Assembly (NCBI GenBank): GCA_001414485.1
Contig: LLEY01000107.1
Coordinates: 1-64,000, forward strand
DNA from: Calycina herbarum
Taxonomy: Eukaryota; Ascomycota; Leotiomycetes; Helotiales; Pezizellaceae
DNA length: 64,000 bases
Reading direction: 5' to 3'
Part shown: positions 21,366 through 32,358 of the stretch, in pieces
How positions within the stretch are numbered: position 1 is the first letter of the stretch
Layout: each line of letters opens with the position of its first letter
Notes under the pieces: model-generated
What the model saw: only the letters and a program-made list of their open reading frames with translations
Databases searched by the model: none
Told to the model about the DNA's origin: nothing
Made by a program: the position numbers and the translations under genes

Positions 21366-24300
21366 ATGAAGAAGTTCAAAGAGTTCATATCCTCCAAGAA
21401 ACAGTTCCTATCCTCCAAGATGTCGAAATCCAACAAATCGAAAACATATGACCCATATGATATACAGAAAGATACCACTCATAAAAAGCTTCTCGATGCA
21501 AGACGTATCCGCCATTCAACTGTGAGCTGGAGCTTTCTTTCCTGTTCTAGTTAATTCTCGCTTGGACTCTCAGGCTGTATCCAGCGACTCTCGTATTCTT
21601 AATTCATCTCAAAGAAGTAAACTAACCCTGGAAAATAGGGTCGAGCACCATCCCCGAGTAATGAGGATGTCGTATTCACATCAGTGGAGCTGGAGATGTA
21701 TGAGTTGATTCGAAAAAAAGAACTTGGCGCGCTACATGGTTTTACTATAGCAGAGTTAGAAGACGTCGGTTGCTGGGGGCACAAAAATGCACTTCCAACT
21801 GACTTGAGCTGTCCTATCCATCGATTCTACGAAAAGACTAGGTGGAGGGACAACGAGAAAGAAGTCGAAATTGATATTGGAGATGGCGTGCCAGGGAAAT
21901 GGTCTATTGAAAATCCCGTTGTGTGGAATGCATTAGTCCCTTGTTTGCGTCTAGCAACACAGATATTGTGTAACATGAAGCTTTTTCCATTGTAAGAAGT
22001 GATTCCGTGCCATTTTTTGTTGCCGTACTGATATGGGCAAGTCTGGATGCTATAATAAATGGCGCTTGGACAAACGTTTCTGGGGAAAATCTCCACAAAC
22101 CAAGGCCAGCGCATAAAAAATATGGTACTCGCAGCTTCCATCTACGGAAGGGTACTGGTACCCTAAGCCAGGAAGCCTGGCAAGAGTGTTTGGACAATTT
22201 GGCGGAGATGGAACAAAAATGGACGGTTTCCTTAGGAGCATCTTTTGAGAATAGGAGAAGAGGATGGACACTGGTTTGGCAACAAGATGACTGTCAGCAT
22301 AACGATAGGATTGGCGAAATTAACATAGCGTTATACTTATTAGAGCCTTTGGTGAAGAACGATGACTTTACCGAGTCAGAGAGGCTTGCTCAGCAGTTTT
22401 GTGTAGCCAAGACAGTTAGTTACACATTTCTTTATCAGGGTTCTTTTAACTGACGTATTAGGTAGCTTGTGCATGAGACAATGGTAGTAACACCAATCAC
22501 GGTAGTTGGATCAACATGCTGATGCTCCTTTGAAGCATGCGATCACTAGAACTGTCCAGTACTACTCGGACATCAAACCTCTAAAGCCCGCTTTTAGCAA
22601 ATTCGACAAAGAGGCTGAACCCGAACCGGTACAAAACTAAGAATATCGCAACTTTCAATCAATTGCTAACAAACCCTGAACTCCAGTTTTTTGAAGATGA
22701 AGAGATTGCCGAAGCTGGGTGGTCATGGGAAAATACTGTAAGCATATAGTGCAATCGTGAAGTTTCAGATCTTGTCCTTACTGACATATCTATCACAGTT
22801 TGTGGGGGGAAAGGTTGAGCCTACTGCTAAAGTTGACGATTCAATTTTCGACTGCGAAAAGGCCTCGCATAATGTCCCTTTTCTGGGTGGTGTGATGATG
22901 TCCTTCCCAAATTGGCATAACTACGAGACAGCAAAGGACAAATTACCCAAACGAAAGTCTGACCGTTTCGGAAACGGTTCCAGGTATACTATTTTTCCTA
23001 TCTCAAGCAAGTATATTGAGAATATTCAGCAAGAGACGTTCTGGAATGTTTCTGTAGCGGCACTTGGCCGACCTGCGTTAAAGGTCCCAAAGATATATGG
23101 TATGTTAATCGAAAAATGTGACAACCAGGGGACCTTAGATCAACTTATTAGGGGGGAGGACTATGAACGTGAACTAGGGGTAGGTTAAAACTTTTAATCA
23201 GCGCCTCCCCCCCCCCCCCCCCCCGGGACTTAAGAAAACTATATATTTGGGTTGTTATAAAACTTCCAGACTGCATTCTAAAAACTCGCATGGTCCATTC
23301 GAATCTCCCTACACGTCGTAAGCTAACCCTTTTGCTTGAATTCAGGATGTAGATCCCGGTTCTTACAAACCTGCTCCTGCGCCTCTTTTCGAGAACGATG
23401 TGCGCAAATGGCAATTCGAGCGCTCTCAAATGATTCGAAAATACGGCATTGACTCGGCACTTCGGGTACAGCGACAAATTAAAAGAGGAGGGGGGAAAGA
23501 CCAGCAGAATTTAGAAAGAGCAATTTCCGCATACCGTGACAAGGATTATAAGAAAGCGCAGGATTCATTATTGAGTATTGAGGAACCATCTAACAGCGGG
23601 GTTGAAGTTCAAGTTTCCCTACTTTATAGCCTCTTGCCAAGCAACTCTGAGACAGAAGTTGCGAGGGGAAGGGTCAAGAAACAATTTGATGACGCAAATA
23701 GGAAATCTCTCCAAAAGGATATCAACTACATCCCTGGCATCATAGACAAGATGCATTCGGAGATTGCGGATATCTTGATTGTTTATGGGGCTTTGGATCA
23801 AGAGGACAAGAAAGCAAAAAACTTCAAAGCTAGAGTGAAGAAAAGTATGGACGATCTTACCTTTATCCCAGAGAAAGATGTAAAAAAGGATTCGAGAGAA
23901 GGGGGAGGCAAAGATGACGATAGCTCTGAGGATAGTTCATCATCATCACTTAGTAGCAAGAATAACGGAAAGGATAAAGAAGGGGTGCAGGTTTTCACTG
24001 GTAACACGACAAAAGGAGAAGTGACTAGAAGGAAACTCAACTTTCCAACAAAGGGTGGTGATAAAACTCAAAAGCCTTCTCGACCATTATTTGGTGGTAA
24101 AAAGAGGAAGCCAGAAGGGCAGGATGCTGGATCTGAAGGGACTTCACCCCCACCTAAAAAGAAAACGAAAGCAGGTGGGATGGGACTACCACCTGCTAGC
24201 CATCAGACGATGGCAGAAGGAGGATATGGTAGAGATTTAGGGGAGATGATTTGGAATGCGATGGGAGATAAAAACAAGCAAGCCCCAGAAACATTACCTA

Positions 24301-24518
24301 GTAAGAAGAAAAAGAAAAATGAGGGAGAGATAGGGGTAGACAAGGGTTCGGAGGAAGATGGGAGTCCGAGTGACAAAAACAAGGAGCTTCCCACGCCTCC
24401 TAAAACACGACCTAGCGGGATCGATGACCTTGGAGAAACTCTGAGCCCTGCGCAAGGAGGAAGAGGGAGAGGGAGAGGAAGGGGAAGGGGAAGGGGAAGA
24501 GGAAGAGGAAGAGGGTAG
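21366..24518 (+). CDS. Putative zincin-like metallopeptidase-domain protein with disordered RG-rich tail, 865 aa
   Basis: Eight exons: 21366-21521, 21639-21991, 22042-22414, 22466-22483 (18 nt), 22536-22628, 22687-22737, 22799-23179 and 23346-24518; all phases agree. The N-terminus is Lys/Ser-rich. Around residues 295-302, splicing of the 18-nt exon (LVHETM) to the next (HAITRT) creates HETMH, an HExxH zinc-binding motif. It is followed some 35 residues later by an acidic helix (FFEDEEIAEAGWSWEN) that could supply the third ligand. A conserved-looking FVGGKVEPT block follows. The last ~250 residues are disordered: acidic/serine stretches, a Lys-rich PPPKKKTK segment that could act as a nuclear signal, and a terminal (GR)n run. 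Peptidase activity is inferred from the motif alone. I do not recognise a named family. It could be an inactive homologue. Confidence 0.7.
23207..23224 (+). repeat. C18 homopolymer in intron 7 of the HExxH gene
   Basis: Eighteen uninterrupted C, inside the intron 23180-23345. It does not interrupt coding if that intron is spliced. Confidence 0.9.
24458..24515 (+). repeat. Purine-only hexamer repeat encoding (GR)n
   Basis: About 58 bases of G/A only, built of GGAAGG/GGAAGA-type units, encode the Gly-Arg run at the C-terminus. Such polypurine tracts can form triplex DNA, and length polymorphism is expected. Confidence 0.8.
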
Positions 24519-25377
24519 AAAAAGAAGTGAGAAAGCTGGCCCATAATTATCGCGCTGCGCAACCAATTTTTTAAAAAACTAGCGAGGCATTAATGATGGT
24601 CTCAGCCATAGATTTCGAGAGTACAGACTAGGCTATGTCACTATGGCTTGTCTTGTATATAGTCTGAAGTTTATCAAGTCCTAAGAACATCGTTGTTCAA
24701 AAGATTTAGGAGAATTGAGAATTCAACTCTTGATTCTTCTAAGATATCTCGGTTAAGAATAATAATTAGTCGGAACTGTGTTTTCCAATAAGATAGATGG
24801 GCCGGGACATGATAATATTCAAGTTACTGTAGACTTTGAACAAAATGTACATTAAAGCGGTACATGTATATGGAGAAACCGTAAAGACGAGAGACAGGAG
24901 GAACAAAGAATAAGAACAAGGTAGAGGGGTACGTAATACTACTGAGAAACTCAAATGCCCTTCTAAAAACAAAATTCAATGAAGTTTGGGTGATTGGGGA
25001 GAATAGTGAAACCTACCCAGCTAATGTCTTAAAATATAGCTTGCTTGATTGAAGATTTTTTGGTACTTGTTATTACGGGAAGAGTCTTAATTCTAACCCA
25101 CTATTGTGGTACCTTTTGTATAATTACAAAAGCAATTTTTCTTTAAAGAAGGAGACAATGAGAATCAACCCCACTTTCCCAAGAATGAAATAAAGCAAGA
25201 ACAAGCTCTATTTCTGCCATTCTTACAATGAACACAAACTACAATAAGATGCTTCGTAAGAACAAATTTTACTATTAACATAAAAGTGCTGTATTTCACT
25301 CTACAACCATACAAGCATAACTCACTACAACTCACCACATAATTCACCACTAAAACCAAACCAAACAAATGATCGTC
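24519..25377. other. Intergenic region
   Basis: No gene supported on either strand. AT-rich. Confidence 0.45.
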
Positions 25378-25755
25378 ATGAATCAAGGTAACATCTTAGC
25401 ATCCAATCCGATGCCTGAGAAACTTCGAAAAATCACTGTAGAATTTATGGAAATCAACGAGTTAGAGAAGAAGCAGGAAACACACACACACAACCAAGCC
25501 ACAACTTCACAGTTGCTATTTGCCATACTTTTCGAATAGGAGCTCCTTCCAATTGTCCGACACACTCGTCAATATCGCCAGGAATCGATCCCTGTTGGTG
25601 ATTTGCCAAGATCTATCATTTTCTTCGTCGAAGCTATCAAGGAAATTTCCCAAGAAGAGGTTGATACTTGGAATGAGGTACAGAAGGAGAATTTCTACCA
25701 CTTCAAAGGCTTCTTGCAAGAGGAAGGCTTTGATCTTGGTCAGTGTGAGAAATAA
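25378..25755 (+). pseudogene. Short ORF interrupted by a single in-frame TAG
   Basis: From ATG 25378 the frame runs 53 codons (ending QLLFAILFE), meets TAG at 25537-25539, then stays open for 71 more codons to TAA 25753-25755 (ELLPIVRHTRQ ... LQEEGFDLGQCEK). Both halves look like real soluble protein with amphipathic helices, and no intron signals flank the stop. The simplest reading is a recent nonsense mutation. Programmed readthrough or sequence error are alternatives. I do not recognise a family. A 38-bp perfect palindrome follows the final stop. Confidence 0.5.
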
Positions 25756-25758
25756 GTA

Positions 25759-25796
25759 GAGTAGAGTAGAGTAGTAGCTACTACTCTACTCTACTC
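25759..25796. repeat. 38-bp perfect palindrome of (GTAGA)n
   Basis: Arms built from GAGTAGAGTAGAGTAGTAG and its exact complement meet at 25777/25778 with no spacer: 19 bp on each side, three bases after the stop of the preceding ORF. It would form a long hairpin in RNA and could act as a terminator-like or instability element. Confidence 0.85.
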
Positions 25797-26586
25797 ACAC
25801 TACTCAGAGTACTACTTAAATAGTTGAGTAGTTTGTTCTTACACTGATCTTGGTATAGATTTTTCTTCTCCCGAGTGGATTTGCTAAGTAAGTCCTTACT
25901 TTTTCCTCTTGTATACTAAATTTACTCCTGATTTTCAGCTTTATATTTTCGTGAGTTATCTTTTAAAAAATTACTCCAACTGTAATTGCAATCTAACTAA
26001 CTGCTTGTAATTCTTTTCCTAATTCATTGACTATTCATCCTTCTGACTATATAATAAACCAACCGCCTTACCTGACAGTCTGTGACGGCAAAATCCGACC
26101 ATTGGCATGCATTTTGCCGGCAAATTCCACGTGTGATAAATGAAAAACTCCTAGTGGTCGCCATGTCTTAGGACTCGAGAAATGTCTAGCAGTTCCACAC
26201 GTGATTCACACTGGGAATGGGACATTCCCGAAAATTGAAGCTTAATCACCACATATTCATACCAGAAGGTCGGAATTATTCACATGTTGTTGTTTCTGCA
26301 TGATAAATTAGATTTCTAGCCAGCCAAGACTACTAATATTTGTGTTTATCCTGCCGATCTCGAACCTATGACCCGCTCCACTAGGAACCCATGAGCCTTG
26401 GCCTGCACACCTACGGATGTAAACAACGATCACTTTAAAAGACTGCTGTGTAACACACCTCTACAGCTCCAGCAACATCGTCATCGCTTTCGAGCCTCAT
26501 CTTGAATAAATAAAAGCTGCCCTCTCGACGATATTTTGGAGTTTCTCACTTCTTCACCGCCATATTGGCACTCGAAATAAAAAACG
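25797..26586. other. Intergenic / promoter region
   Basis: No gene supported. The last 150 bp is the probable leader of the hydrolase gene at 26587. Confidence 0.45.
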
Positions 26587-28149
26587 ATGCCAGGAATTAA
26601 ATTCTACGGCTCGCAGGTTGGAGGGAGGAGTACAACAGCAAATACAAATACAGGGTCACCTCTCAGCCTCATCCAACAAGATGTCCTCTCCGCACTGTCC
26701 TTCGCGGCATTTATTCCATGGATATTCCTTCCCTTTTTCCCACAACGGTCGGGCCGACTCGGAGAATTATCACCAACTCAGAAAAATATATGGGCTTGTT
26801 CTCTACACGCTATTCTATTGCTTCTTCAGCTCCCATTTCTGCTAAGCGTGCCGTTTTGGTTATGCTTTCCAGGATGGATGGTGGTGGCTGGTGTGCTTGC
26901 ATTTTTGGTAGTCAACAATAGAATTTGTTATTTTTTGAATGGGAATAGGATGGAATTCAAAAGTAATGAAATGTACGCCGATGGAGCTGCTCATAAGAGT
27001 GAGCGGTGGGTGTATTTGAATGGAGTTGCCGCTGGGTAAGCGAAACCCCTTTCTACCATTGAAGTAAGCAATGACTAACACGACGAAATTCACAGAGAAC
27101 ACTGGCTTCAAACCAATCTTGATCGCCTGGCATTGACTTTCCGTCGTCCAATAATTGGGTTGCATAACAAAACGTAATTTTTCACACCACCATTTGCCTT
27201 GAACTCCCTAACGTCCCACAGAAACGGCATTCTCTTCGACATCATTCAATGTTTGATCCAACGCAACTTCAAGTACGCTACAGACGACATCAGAACTTGC
27301 TACACCAAGGTGAAAAGCATTCTCTACACCCAACATATAACCAAAGTAGTCTTCGTCATGCACTCCCAAGGGGGTATCGAAGGAGGAATGATCATCGACT
27401 GGCTCTTACAAGAAATCCCCATGGACCTGCTTGCAAAACTAGAAATCTACACATTTGGAAATGCCGCGAATCACTTCAACAATCCCCACAAACACTTACT
27501 ATCCCAAGAAAGAGCACTTTCACTCCAGGCGCGAGGGAAGAGACCTGAGCAGGGCAAATCTATCCATCATATCGAACATTACGTCCATACTTTCGATTTC
27601 GTTTCCAAATGGGGAATCTTGAATTTTCTCAATCCCAAAAAAGCTTGCCCTGAGATGCCAAGATTCATGGGTAGAGTGTTCCAAAGAGAAGGGAAAGGAC
27701 ATCTTTTAAATCAACATTACCTCGACAGTATGTTTCCTTTAGAGGCAGCTTCAAACCCGGGGGGTGGTTCTGGCAAAGGTGGTATTGGGGGAAGTGGATT
27801 CTTGGGGGCGGACGTTAGCAAGAATTCATTTATGGAGGAAGAAGTAGAATGGATTGGGAGGAGAAGAGAGGCGAGGGAGGGACTAAGAATATCAGCTAGA
27901 TCTACAGAAGATTTATCTTTGATTGAACGAGAAGCCAGCGAGGAGGACGGCGAAGATGATGGAGATGTGGGGGTATACGATCAGAGCCCAATTTCCACCC
28001 GGCAAAGTAGCTTCCACGAAGCGTTGACGAATGGAGTGGGAAAGACAAAATACAAGGTGAAGGATTTGAGTAGGCTTTGGCAGTATAGAAACGGGCGCAG
28101 TCCACAAGTTGATGTCGATGTCGGGCTTGCGAAGAAGGGGACTGTTTGA
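26587..28149 (+). CDS. Membrane-associated alpha/beta-hydrolase-fold protein (lipase-like), 484 aa
   Basis: Exons 26587-27035, 27096-27173 and 27222-28149, phases consistent. Near the N-terminus are hydrophobic segments (LSALSFAAFIPWIFLPFFPQ; ACSLHAILLLLQLPFLLSVP; GWMVVAGVLAFLVV). Then comes a soluble domain containing VVFVMHSQGG, the nucleophile elbow (G/HxSxGG) of lipase-like hydrolases, and LEIYTFGNAANHF after it. A HIEHYVHTFDFVSKWG block could supply the catalytic Asp/His. The C-terminal ~130 residues are Gly-rich, then acidic and probably disordered. The substrate is unknown; a membrane-bound esterase or lipase is inferred. Confidence 0.75.
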
Positions 28150-28836
28150 CTGTTTCCTGACAGTGTGCGATAACATAAGAGGCGACTCTATTGTAACTTT
28201 ATTTCTCAATTAATACGACTGTCCTATTTTGACAATGGTCGTTGTCCCTAGAAATCCTCAACACCAGTGGGTGGAGCCATTCGTGGCGGTTATCAGAAAC
28301 ATTATACTGTCGATTATCTCAGAGAATCACTGAATATTCTAAACCACTTCGCACAATATGAGATATTGTGCGAGTTAACCTCAAATGATCAAATTTATCA
28401 TTCTCCTAGATCGTTCGTACAATAGAAATCATATATTGATCTCCGCCACGAATACATACTCCCATTGGCGTCAATGAAATACTTAGGCACTTCATTTTTC
28501 TTTTCGCAACGAACAAATTCTTAAATGGCGCAAAACAGCCTTACCCCGCCCATCGAAAACTGGTAAGATGACTAAATACACACCCATACTGGAAGGTCAT
28601 TGGTTCCTCCGTAACGTTTTACGAAAAACCCCAGGCTATGCAACATTGCAACCACACAATAACCCGGAACCATCCATTCCTTAAGCTTCGCCACAATCAA
28701 CACAGCCAACACAGCCCACGAGAACATCTATATTTCTCGCTTGTCTCCACTTCCACATAGACTCCGAATTAACATCCTCTCACGTATCTAACCATCAAAA
28801 ATCTCTCAAAAATCTCAAACAAACAAACCCAAAATC
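28150..28836. other. Intergenic / promoter region
   Basis: No gene supported. From 28700 the plus strand is an A/C-rich leader with repeated CAAAAATCTC units just before the ATG at 28837, typical of well-expressed fungal genes. Confidence 0.45.
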
Positions 28837-29178
28837 ATGTCACCCTCACTCACCTCAGACACATCCTCTGATATCCCCCTCAAAAACTCCTCTTCAACAG
28901 ACAAGAAGCCCAAAGATAAAAACAAGAGATCCTTGGGCGAGAAAATAATGTCCGTATTGTTCGATGGTCCCTCGGGCACAGAGTCCCAACGCAACGCCAA
29001 GGAGATGCGTGAGAAGTGGGAAGAAGACAAACTCGAAATTCCACGTACAGAGAAGGAAGAAAAGGCACGACAAGCCAGGAACAAGAAGAGGGCTGAGATT
29101 TCAGGAGGTGGTGATGGGGTGAGGACGAATGATATGCAAAAGGGAGGATGGGGAGGTGCTATGTTAGGTCCTGGATAA
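28837..29178 (+). CDS. Small charged hypothetical protein, 113 aa
   Basis: Single exon with a good start context (AAAATCATGTCACC). The N-terminal third is Ser/Thr/Asp-rich and the middle is a highly charged helix (KEMREKWEEDKLEIPR; EKEEKARQARNKKRAE). The C-terminus is Gly-rich (GGWGGAMLGPG). There is no signal peptide or membrane segment. Probably a largely disordered small protein of unknown function. The A/C-rich leader suggests genuine expression. Confidence 0.65.
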   Translation: MSPSLTSDTSSDIPLKNSSSTDKKPKDKNKRSLGEKIMSVLFDGPSGTESQRNAKEMREKWEEDKLEIPRTEKEEKARQARNKKRAEISGGGDGVRTNDMQKGGWGGAMLGPG

Positions 29179-29470
29179 GCGGTAATGAGGATTTGCGAGA
29201 TGATACCATGGGAATTTTGGATTCAGTTGTGTTGATAGGATGAGGGGGTATTTTGGATCATACGTAGATTGTTGGAAAGTTGTAGGAGAACTCTGATTTA
29301 GCCAGAAGGTAATTTGGAATCCTATCAAATAGCCACGAATTCCCAACTAGTGATGGTAAAGCTAAACGATTCATCTTTCACAAAGACCAACATGCAAATG
29401 CAGTATAACCCAAACACAGCATGTTAGATGCTATACTCGGTGTTAGAAATTCCACACACGCCGGAGAAGA
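29179..29470. other. Intergenic region
   Basis: No gene supported. AT-rich with no repeats noted. Confidence 0.35.
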
Positions 29471-30889
29471 ATGGAAACAATACTTGATGGAAACCTTCCA
29501 GTCTACAGATTGAACGATCAACACCGCAGAATGACACTTCTAGAACAAGTAATAGCTCTCCTCACCGTGACAGTCCTTTACGCATTCGGCCTCGTAGCAT
29601 GTCAGGTATGGGTTCATCTACTATTTAAACCCCAAATTCATAGCTGGCGGCCATGTCCCAAGCAATTTCCATGGCAAACAAAGAAGTTCCATGAGCAATA
29701 TGGTAGCATTCGGAATGCCATAACCAATTTTCAATACGATCGATGCAAATCTCTATAAACTTCGTCGCGGAGCTCTAAACCCCTTCTTTTCTCGCCGGAG
29801 TATTAATTCACTGGAACCAATGCTCATTGGAAAAAACGAGAAGGCGTGCTCACGCTTGCAAGAATTCAAGAAATCAGGATAGCTGGTAGACTCGTGTCTT
29901 CTATTCTCTTGTTTGACGACTGATATAATCACTGATTATACCTTTCCGGACTGCTTCAACCTACTCTTCACGCCTGACCTCCCGCCATATTGGAAAAATA
30001 CTTTCAACGAAGGGCTTCGCAACATGCAATGGTTCCCCTCACTCTGCAACGTGGTACGAAGTATACCCGGCAGCTTGCTCCTGAAACTATCGCCGGAAAT
30101 GGCAGTTACTAAAGAATGGGAGGATAGAAATAAAATGCTTGTCCGGGAAATCGTTGAGAAGTTCAACCCCATGCACAAGGAAAATAAGACGCACCGAAAT
30201 ATCTTCCACGAGCTTCTCGCGAGTGATCTCCCGGCCCGCGAGAAGAGCTATGAGCGACTTTGGCAGGAAGGCTCTGCCTTGATAGGTGCCGGCGTGGAAA
30301 CCACGTCCAATACACTAAATGTCGCCCTCTGCCATTTTTTATCGCATCCCAATAAATTGAATGGTCTGAAAAACGAACTGCGAGATGCCATGCCTAGCCC
30401 CTCCAATATAGCCACTTGGTCTACACCAGAGAATCTTCCATATTAGACAGCTGTGACCAAGCAATTTCTTTGTATGGGCTACGGGACATCGTCTCGATTT
30501 ATTCGTGCGGCACCGCAATCAACGCTCCGGTACCGGAATTTTCTCCTTCGTCCTGGCAACGCTGTATCAATGAGCCCGATGTCCCCTGATCTTTATGACA
30601 AGCCCACGACGTTTTTCCCGGAAGGCTGGCTTGTTTGTATCGGAAGAGGGCCCGAGCGCGGGGGCAGAAGTGAAGGCAGAGATCCCTCTCAAAGAAGTCA
30701 TTAGAATTATTTCGTGTCCTTCGTGACAGTGTGGCATACGCGGAATTGTATCTTACTCTGGCAGCAATTGTCCGTCGATTCAATTTTGTCCTGTACGAGT
30801 CGGATTTTCCCGACATTGATGCGCTTTGCGACGCTGTGATGCCACTACCAAAAGTGGACAGGCAAGGAGTTCGAGTGTTAGTCTCGTAG
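29471..30889 (+). pseudogene. Cytochrome P450 pseudogene (trichodiene-oxygenase-like), haem site lost
   Basis: Fragments in P450 order occur across several frames. A membrane anchor (LEQVIALLTVTVLYAFGLV) and QFPWQTKKFHEQYG come first. LYKLRRGALNPFFSRRSIN follows after a frame break near 29755, then a TAG near 29880. The frame 29913-30446 carries FSCLTTDIITDYTF-type sequence and the I helix with GAGVETTSNT. A TAG near 30445 and further shifts follow before RAAPQSTLRYRNFLL and PTTFFPEGWL. The terminal VAYAELYLTLAAIVRR and PLPKVDRQGVRVLVS are retained up to about 30889. Where the haem-binding FxxGxRxC block belongs, the sequence reads RVLRDSVAYAEL, with no cysteine. With several stops and frameshifts this is a dead gene. 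Confidence 0.85.
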
Positions 30890-31013
30890 GAAAAGTTGGT
30901 TTTTTTCTACCGATGGTACGTAGTAGATTGAGGTACGGGTGGTAAGATACAATTGAGTTTGAGTTGTTGGGGATCGTGATGGCCAGGGGCGGGGTAGCCA
31001 GGCTGCGGAACTC

Positions 31014-32345
31014 ATTTATTTATTTATTTATTTCTATTTAACGTCAAGCGGAGAATAGCTCGCATGGGCTAAGTCCTAAAAGAGTCCCAAAAGAGGGCAA
31101 ATGACGCTAGGGGGGTGCCCTAGGCTACAGGGATAGTAAACGAGTGAGCTAATTTACAAGAGACAGTTTAAAGAGAAGCTCCACTTTCGGAACAGCCCTT
31201 GTTCTTAATTAGTTTATAGAATCAGGGAAAGACAAAGGGGATATATATATAAAGAAAAAGAAAGCAAAGGAAAGAAGAGTTAAGCTATCTCGAAGGACAG
31301 ATTTTCGTAAAGAACTTAGTTTTAGCGTAGACCTTGCTAAAGAGTTCCTCGCAGCCGGGTCCGAATAGAAGATGAGGTTTTCCCTCCGCCTTAGCTAATA
31401 GCCTTGGATCTTTGTTATTAGCTAGCCTACAGAAGAGTAGGTGGAATTGTGTTTTAGCTCTTTTACACTTGCAATTCCCTGCTTCTAGTAACGTATCAAG
31501 GTGGAAGAAGCGAAGGTGGCATGCTGTGAAGTCTCCGTGGCCAGTTCGAGCTGCAATTAGCCGAGCTAGGACCTCTCTTGGTAGCTGGAGAGTCTTAGGT
31601 TTTGAAAGCCAGGAAGTAAGTCCTAGGTTTTTATAGGTATCTGGGAGCGTTGTCTGCCAGAGCTGATTTGCGAGCCTGATCCCTGTCTGTTTAACCTCTC
31701 TCTTAAGTGTAGCAGTACAGAGTAGAGGGGAACCAGAAGGGGGTGTTCGAGCCGCTTTACCTGCAGCTTTGTCGGCTATTTCGTTGCCGCGGATTCCTAT
31801 ATGACTAGGGCACCACCTTGTCTGAATCTTCCCCGGGTATAGCTGAGTGAAGCTGTATACCTTATTAAAGGTCTCTTGCGACGTGCCGCAAGACCGGTAG
31901 GTCAGTTGTAGTGTAGCTTCGAGGTTGTCGAGGCAAATCCAGCACTTCGTAGCCGAGGCCCAGAAAGGGGAGTCTAGGGCTAGTTCTAGACCATGTAAGG
32001 CAGCTTTGGCTTCTGCGTCGTATATCTCTAATGTTTTGCCGAAGGGGAAGAGCCTTGTGTTTAGAACAACCCCTCCTCTTGTAAGACATGCGCCGCCACC
32101 AGTACTTTCGTCGTCTAAGCGAGAGCCGTCGGTAAATATAACCAGGTCTGTAGGCGAGACAGAGGCAAGGAATTCAAGGAATTCAGCTTTGTAGGAGTCC
32201 TTATTACCACCAGGGCTTGGACCTGCTACCTCGAGAAGGCGGGCCTGCCGGTTAAACCCTCTATTCCACGGGGGGTCTTGTATTGGGTCGATTTCTTCTG
32301 AGGGAGAGAGGGGTGAGCTTTTATCATTAGATTCGGCATTTAGAC
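31014..32345 (-). mobile_element. 5'-truncated LINE (non-LTR) retrotransposon copy
   Basis: On the minus strand a long open frame with an RNase H domain is followed by a 3' UTR that ends in a (TAAA)n tail, seen on the plus strand as TTTATTTATTTATTTATTT at 31014-31032. An open frame with a C-terminal RNase H and a simple-repeat tail is typical of Tad-like fungal LINEs. The reverse transcriptase and endonuclease are absent, so the copy is 5'-truncated near 32345. I could not find a convincing target-site duplication. Confidence 0.75.
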
Positions 32346-32358
32346 AATGGAATTCTGA
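31285..32358 (-). CDS. LINE ORF2 C-terminal fragment with RNase H domain
   Basis: An uninterrupted minus-strand frame of 357 codons ends at TAG (plus 31287-31285). It has no methionine codon, so it is a truncated polyprotein end, not a gene of its own. The RNase H core is visible: LVIFTDGSRLDDE (first catalytic Asp at plus 32128-32130), LEIYDAEAKAALHGLELAL (Glu), CWICLDNLEATL (Asp), RWCPSHIGIRGNEIADKAA (His/Asp). All four acidic catalytic positions are present. A Cys/His-containing region (FLDTLLEAGNCKCKRAKTQ-like) follows. An intact frame implies recent insertion, but without reverse transcriptase it is not autonomous. Confidence 0.8.
   Translation of the reverse strand, partial: SEFHCLNAESNDKSSPLSPSEEIDPIQDPPWNRGFNRQARLLEVAGPSPGGNKDSYKAEFLEFLASVSPTDLVIFTDGSRLDDESTGGGACLTRGGVVLNTRLFPFGKTLEIYDAEAKAALHGLELALDSPFWASATKCWICLDNLEATLQLTYRSCGTSQETFNKVYSFTQLYPGKIQTRWCPSHIGIRGNEIADKAAGKAARTPPSGSPLLCTATLKREVKQTGIRLANQLWQTTLPDTYKNLGLTSWLSKPKTLQLPREVLARLIAARTGHGDFTACHLRFFHLDTLLEAGNCKCKRAKTQFHLLFCRLANNKDPRLLAKAEGKPHLLFGPGCEELFSKVYAKTKFFTKICPSR

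Noticed and set aside
26360..26420. Possible tRNA 3' half (GGTTCGAGATC on the minus strand)
   Set aside because: The flanking bases do not form a T stem and no D or anticodon arm is recognisable.
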